This document shows positions 58,688 to 64,000 of a stretch of DNA of 64,000 nucleotides, piece by piece. The DNA lies in the NCBI GenBank assembly GCA_030562195.1, contig CM060199.1:26928338-26992337 (forward strand). Reading direction: 5' to 3'. Each line of letters begins with the position of its first letter. Position 1 is the stretch's first letter. Source of the DNA: Nipponacmea schrenckii. Its lineage: Eukaryota; Mollusca; Gastropoda; Lottiidae. Position numbers and translations under genes: made by a program. The notes below the pieces were generated by a model, which saw nothing but the letters and a program-made list of their open reading frames with translations, did no database searches and was not told the origin of the DNA.

Positions 58688-60895
58688 TAAAAAGATTGAA
58701 AAAACATGTTTAACTATTTAGTTGTCAAATGGAAAATAAATGAAATGGGAAACCAAGTGGTTATAAGGGTCAGTAGGCAAGCCAATTATTTTTACCAAAA
58801 GTAGGTCAGTAGAGCATGACCTATTTTAAATGTGCAGGAAGTCTTCTATACTGTAGTCTAATAGTAAAAATGAAGAAAAAAGAAAGATTTGAGTACACTA
58901 AAATAAGATATGAGGTTAAATCAAAATTATGGAATTATCAGAATTAAAATAAACTATGAATTACATAATTATGAAAGTTTGACAATAGTTTGTATGTTAA
59001 TTACATCAATATATGGTGGATAGGACAAAAGTTTTTTTGAAATTACTGTCTTGAAGGAAATAATACAAATGTTTAACATGATATTCTAGGAGCTTTATAA
59101 AAAGAGGCATTACATCAACAAATCTGCTGTTTTTGACATATAAAGTTCTACATCTGATAATTGCTAATCTAACAAATGATAAAATTATATTAAGAATATT
59201 GTTAATCTTTTTACAGCTAGATAATTTATAAGATAGTCAAATATATTAATGGATTTGGTTTCCAGTAAAACCTGAAGGCATAAAATCAATAAGTAAATTT
59301 CTGACCAGCTCAACTAATTCCTGTATGTTAGGACAAGAAAGAAATAAATGTTCCATATCTTCAATATTATCAGTATTACAAAGTTTACAAACAGGAGAAT
59401 CTATCATCTTGTATTTAAATAGCTTTGCATTTGTATAAATAATATTATGAGCAATTTTAAAATCATTAACAGTGCAATCATTACCTTGATAAGAAATAAA
59501 TACATTGGGCCACATTATTTTGAAATCTATGGTAGGAAATAAAGTTAACCAGAAGTTGTGTGATGTTGGGGAATGTGAAATATTGGATCTAAGAGTATTG
59601 TAGATAAATGTAGAGGAACATTCTGACATATTGACCTCAGTGTCATTGAAAGGAAAAAATAATTCAAGCTCGCCATGGGTGGTGTTTCTATTTTCAATCT
59701 GTTGAATCCATTCTTTAGGTAAGGATGATATAATGTTATATTTCCTTTCAATGACACCGGAATTAATATTAATATTTCTCTCACTGAACATCTCTAAGAT
59801 TCTATCAAAGGGGAGTAAGCTAAAATCATCATAACATATAATATCTGAAATAGTAGTCATTTTACAATCAATGAAAGGTTTAAAATTCAAGTGGCGTCCA
59901 TTATAGGTTATAAAAGGATTGAAAAATAAGGGTTGATTAACTAACATATTAAAATTTACAGGTTTAACTCGAATCTTATTATTAATATTATCCCAAGCAA
60001 TTAATAGACTTTGATAAAAGGAGGGAAAACAATTAAATCCTTGTTTGATTGTTTTCATATAGAAAGCAGATATAGTTAAAGAACATTTCAAATATAGTGA
60101 CAAATAAAAGCTTAAAATAAATTTCCATGTAAATACACAAGATATGTCTTCATATCTCTTAAGCCAAATTAACCTAAAGGCTTGTTGTCTAAGTAAAATA
60201 TTTGGTATATTAAGCTCTCCATCTTTAAAATTCCTAATTGAAGTAGTATTTTTAATGAGTGAAGGTTTTCCATGCCATAAAAAGTTTTTAATAGAAGAAT
60301 TTATATCTGTGACAACAGAGTCAGGAATATCAAATACCCTTAAGACATACTAAATTTTACTCAAACATAGTGAGTTTATAATAACAGATTTTCCTATCAG
60401 AGATTAATTTTTCTGGGTCCATATATTAAGGATAGAGTCGATACTTCTAACTCTGCTGTCCCAGTTGTACTTCATACAAAGTGTTGTATTGGGTCCTAAA
60501 TAAATACCTAAGATTTCTACACATTCTTTTACTATGCTCAGTTTTATAGTAAGTGAAATAGGAACATCTGCGGCTGCGCTTAAGGGTAAAAGTTGGGATT
60601 TGTCCTCATTAAATTTAGCACCCGAAGCATGACAGTAAGGTTTTAGAACAGTAAAAACATTTATAACTGAAGCTGAGGAAGATACAGTAATAGTACAATC
60701 ATCTGTATGTTGATATATAATAGAGGGATCAGGACTGAAGGGGATTGGTATTCCATGAATATTGTTACCAGCTTTAATAATACAATTTATAGGTTGGGCA
60801 GTTAGAACATACAGTAAAGCACACTGTTATGTTACTATTGACATTTCCACAAATTCTCATACAATGGCTCATTAGACTTGACCTTCAAGAACAAG
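58688..60895 (-). pseudogene. Non-LTR retrotransposon (L1/Tx1-like), copy 2, better preserved
   Basis: A minus-strand frame of 285 codons (59246-60103) can be followed further upstream to about 60350 (WHGKPSLIKNT, then ELNIPNILLRQQAFRLIWLK). Its C-terminus has the intact knuckle CKLCNTDNIEDMEHLFLSC (C-x2-C-x9-H-x4-C). Next, 60350-60810 holds reverse-transcriptase pieces (YQHTDD, GAKFNEDKS, LGIYLG, ALLYVLTAQPI). It is 5'-truncated near 60895, and the catalytic YxDD box is altered as in copy 1, so both descend from one defective copy by segmental duplication. Confidence 0.78.
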
Positions 60896-62292
60896 TAGAG
60901 TGTTATATGCTCATAGACTCAGTTTTGGTGTTGGCGTTACCCCACATGTATAAAAGGAGCAATAAAATGCAAAAATGGTAGCAGAATGATCAATATCTCA
61001 GGAAAACAAAATATTGCGATATATACCCATATCGCAATATAATCAGCTCTAATATCGCGATATTGATTTTGACCAATATCGCCCAGCCCTACACTTGCTT
61101 GACAGTCTGTTTGTTTGCGGCGTTCAATGCGTAAATATGCACTGCTCACATAATGTCCTTCAACATTTCAGAGACAAAAACCGCTCAACAAAATTCTAAA
61201 TTGCTATCAATTTTCGACCTATAGAGCAGAAAACTACTACTCAATAAATGAATTAATTCGGACGCTTGATAATCCATTAATTAACAATGATCAGCGATCA
61301 TTTAATTAACTGAAAGATCAGAGGCATTTGAACTTTGACATCTACAAACCGAAAATAGAATATAATGATTAGCTGATATAAATAGATAGATCTTTTATTG
61401 TTTGGAGGCAACCAGAATGTAAAATAACAATGAATAATCTTTATTATGGATTATTTGGAAGGAAATTACAACCTTTAGAATTTTAAATAATATTCTCTTA
61501 AGCAAAAATAATGTACAGTTGAGTGGACTAGTGGTATAAGGGACGGAACTATATAAAATACTCTCTTAAAGATGGAAAGCCGCGCTGTTAATTTGATGTC
61601 TCTATGTTATACCATGGAAACTTGCCACAAATTGCAGGATCTAATGTTCCTACTACACCTAAATTAAGATTGATAAATAAATAAATAAACAAATTAACAA
61701 GTATTAACGATCTGGAAAGATAATGAAATCCAAGATCAATTTGTAATCTCAAATAAGGTGTTATGTTCCACAAATTTGTTTTTTCGACGTTTTGTTTTAC
61801 ACGCTAATTTAACAGATATAAATGTTACAAGAAGAGTTAAGAAGATAATGTAACAGGTCATAAAGTCAAATTGTGTTAATTTCTTATCGTTTGGTCAAGA
61901 CACAAATTTTGACATTTCCAGTTAAAGTATCGCAACCAATCAAAACAAGTCATTATACTGAGTAGGCGTGGTTAGTTCTATTTTAAATGACAGCCAGGAG
62001 ATATAACAAATTCTAAATATCTCGGAAGCTGCACAATTGTTACAAACAGGTCTAGTTATTATTATGGAATTGGATATTATAAATGCAACGTTTCACCCAT
62101 GCAATAGAAGGGACGCGCACTGCCTTGGTACCGTCTAACGGTTCTAGTCTTTATTTGAATGACCTAAAAAATGATCTAAAGATATAATAACGGCATCTGT
62201 AAATTTTTCAAACTCAAACTCAAACTTAGTAACTTACACATGAAAGGGGAAGTGACATCATGTAACAGAATTGTTAACTCTTGGAATTAAGC
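60896..62292. other. Non-coding flank with hAT-like end
   Basis: Around 60990-61092, inverted ATATCGCGATATTG-type repeats end in CGCCCAGCCCTA, the right end of a hAT-like MITE whose left end was not found. The remaining 1.2 kb shows no gene. Confidence 0.45.
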
Positions 62293-62498
62293 TTTTTTTA
62301 TACCGCCACATGGATATGTGGACGTATATTGTTGTCGCCCCTGTCCGTCCCTCAACATTTGTTATAGACACTATAGAAGCTACAATTTGATATGGATTTT
62401 GATGAAACTTGGTGTGCGCATTGGAATTGACAAGTTGGCGGTCAAGTTCGAATTTGACAATTTTTCGATGAACAGTTCATGAGTAATTGCACTTGACT
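62293..62498 (+). mobile_element. Pearl/Helentron-like element, truncated
   Basis: It has a complete 5' hairpin start (TACCGCCACATGGATATGTGG then ACGTATATTG), GTCCGTCC, and one monomer (GAAACTTGGTGTGCGCATTG). It stops at a hAT-like start TAGGGGTGGGCGGTATTG at 62499. Confidence 0.65.
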
Positions 62499-62869
62499 TA
62501 GGGGTGGGCGGTATTGCAAATTCTTAATACCATGTTTTTTTTTTATAGAATTCTGAGTCTTGTCACTTCTATGTCGCTGTCCATTGTCTTGCGTTCCTAT
62601 GTTCACTTTTAGACAGTTATTTTTTTCTTTATAAAGAACATGTGCTTCCTGTTGGTAACGGTACTAATAGTTCTATTCTATTACTAGGGTGTTCAGGACA
62701 AGTGACGTTATCCATTAAAATGTCTAGATTTTTAAATATAGAGTCAATTTTAGATATTTTTGAATGAATTTGATCTTAAGCGTATATAATATTACTGCAT
62801 TGAGATAACTGTAAAAAGAAAATAGCGGTTAACTTGTCACAGGCCTGTAAAGAAGGATAAGGGTGGTAC
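62499..62869. other. Non-coding, possible hAT-like start
   Basis: Begins TAGGGGTGGGCGGTATTG, resembling a hAT MITE end; no partner end is identified. No gene. Confidence 0.35.
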
Positions 62870-64000
62870 TTTTTATACGCCCACATGAAATGGGGGGCGT
62901 ATATTGTCGTCACCCACATCCGTCCGTCCGTCCGTCCGTCCGTCCGTCCACAATTGCTCGTAAACACTCTACACGGTGTAATTCTTGACGGAATTAGATG
63001 AAACTTAATATGAGTGTTTATGATCACGCAAGGATGAACCCTATCGAAAATCAGCGAAATCGAAAAACATTTAGTATGAGTTATTGCCCTTGTTCTTGAA
63101 AACGTGTTCAATTTTAGCTTTTAAACATTCTTGAGAGAACAATTTTTAATGGATTTTAATGAAACTTGGCCTGTGTTTTTGTTATGACCCAAGGATGAAG
63201 CCTATTGAAAACCAGTCAAATCGAAAAAAAATTAATATCAGTTATTGCCCTTGTTTTTGAAAACGCGTTCAATTTTTAGCTTGTAAACACTCTACAAAGC
63301 ACAGTTATTGACCGATTTTGACGAAACTTGCTGAAATTGTTTAATATCACCCAAGAATGAACCCTTTTGAAAATAGCACATATCGAAATATATTTAATAG
63401 GAATTATTGCCTTTGTTCTATAAAATGTGTTGGATTTTTGCCTTGTAAACACTCTACAAGTCACAATTCTTGAGCGATTTTGACATAACTTGGCATGAGT
63501 ATTTGTAATCACCTAAGGATGAACCCTATTGAAATTCAGTCAAATCGAAAAATATTTAGTATCAGTTATTGCCCTTGTGTTTGAAAACGCGTTCAATTTT
63601 AGCTTGTAAGCACTCTAGAAAGAACAGTTCTTAATGGATTTTGATAAAACTTGGCTTGAGTATTTGTTTTTACCCAAGGATGAACCTTATTGAAAATCAA
63701 ATAAATCGAAATATATTTAGTGTCAGTTATTGCCCTTGTGTTTGAAAACAGGTTTAACTTTTTAATAAATACTCTAGAAGGTACAATTCATGACCAATGT
63801 TGACAAAACTCACTGAAATTGTTGGATATCGCAAGGGATGAGCCTAATTGAAAATTAAAATTATCAAAATATATCTAATATGAATTATTGCCCTTGTTCT
63901 TTTAAACGCGTTCGATTTTTGTCTCGTAAACACTCTACATGGCACAATTCTTGATGGATTTCGATGAAACTTGGTGTGAGAGTGTGTTATAACTCAAGGA
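62870..64000 (+). mobile_element. Pearl/Helentron-like element, runs off the window
   Basis: Same subfamily as 50112: TTTTTATACGCCCACATG start, (CCGT) run of about 30 bases, then monomers with CTTGTAAACACTCTA. It lacks the first one or two monomers of its relative. The 3' end lies beyond the window. Confidence 0.85.

Overview
The window reads as animal nuclear DNA, most likely from a mollusc or another spiralian. It is AT-rich, genes are split by GT-AG introns, and about three quarters of it is transposon-derived. The mollusc guess rests on many short non-coding elements built like the 'pearl'/Helentron-related elements known from bivalves (5' hairpin, CCGT-type tetranucleotide run, 150-170 bp tandem monomers, 3' hairpin), plus a copia element with very short LTRs. 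It is an inference, not a proof. Two runs of exactly 500 N (9061-9560 and 46835-47334) are scaffold gaps of nominal size.

Layout. 560-21274 (+): the 3' part of one gene, eleven exons with matching phases, starting before the window and ending in a DUF4806-like C-terminal domain. Its N-terminal half contains a duplicated two-exon block. Its introns hold many pearl/Helentron-like elements, a 283-bp satellite, a 1.6-kb duplication across the first gap, and at 16320-18213 a TTAA-flanked Kolobok-like transposon carrying a THAP exon (+) and a convergent P2X7-ballast-like exon (-). 22330-27480: a 95-bp satellite split by a palindromic TTAA element, a HARBI1-like remnant split by a hAT MITE, and decayed repeats. 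27708-29103 (+): a C2H2 zinc-finger gene with two frame breaks. 30551-32289: a foldback element with long minisatellite inverted repeats and a 10-bp target duplication.

33018-42640 and 47622-60895 are two copies of one ancestral segment: hAT-like ends, a 22-bp VNTR and a 5'-truncated non-LTR retrotransposon. Each copy was later hit by different elements. The first received a nearly intact Ty1/copia element (37364-42501). The second received two Helitron-like families (47714-49789; 53291-54866 and 55259-58687), a hAT MITE and a pearl-like element. Because one copy preserves the empty site of the other, many element ends can be placed almost to the base.

Between the copies, 42700-47620 holds a THAP exon, a PHD-like remnant, a 2-kb nested palindrome with a tRNA-like core, and a GIY-YIG fragment of a Penelope-like element cut by the second gap. 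60896-64000 is mostly non-coding and ends inside another pearl-like element. The cellular genes I can support are the DUF4806-like gene and the zinc-finger gene. The rest is mobile DNA, and its layered insertions are the main story.
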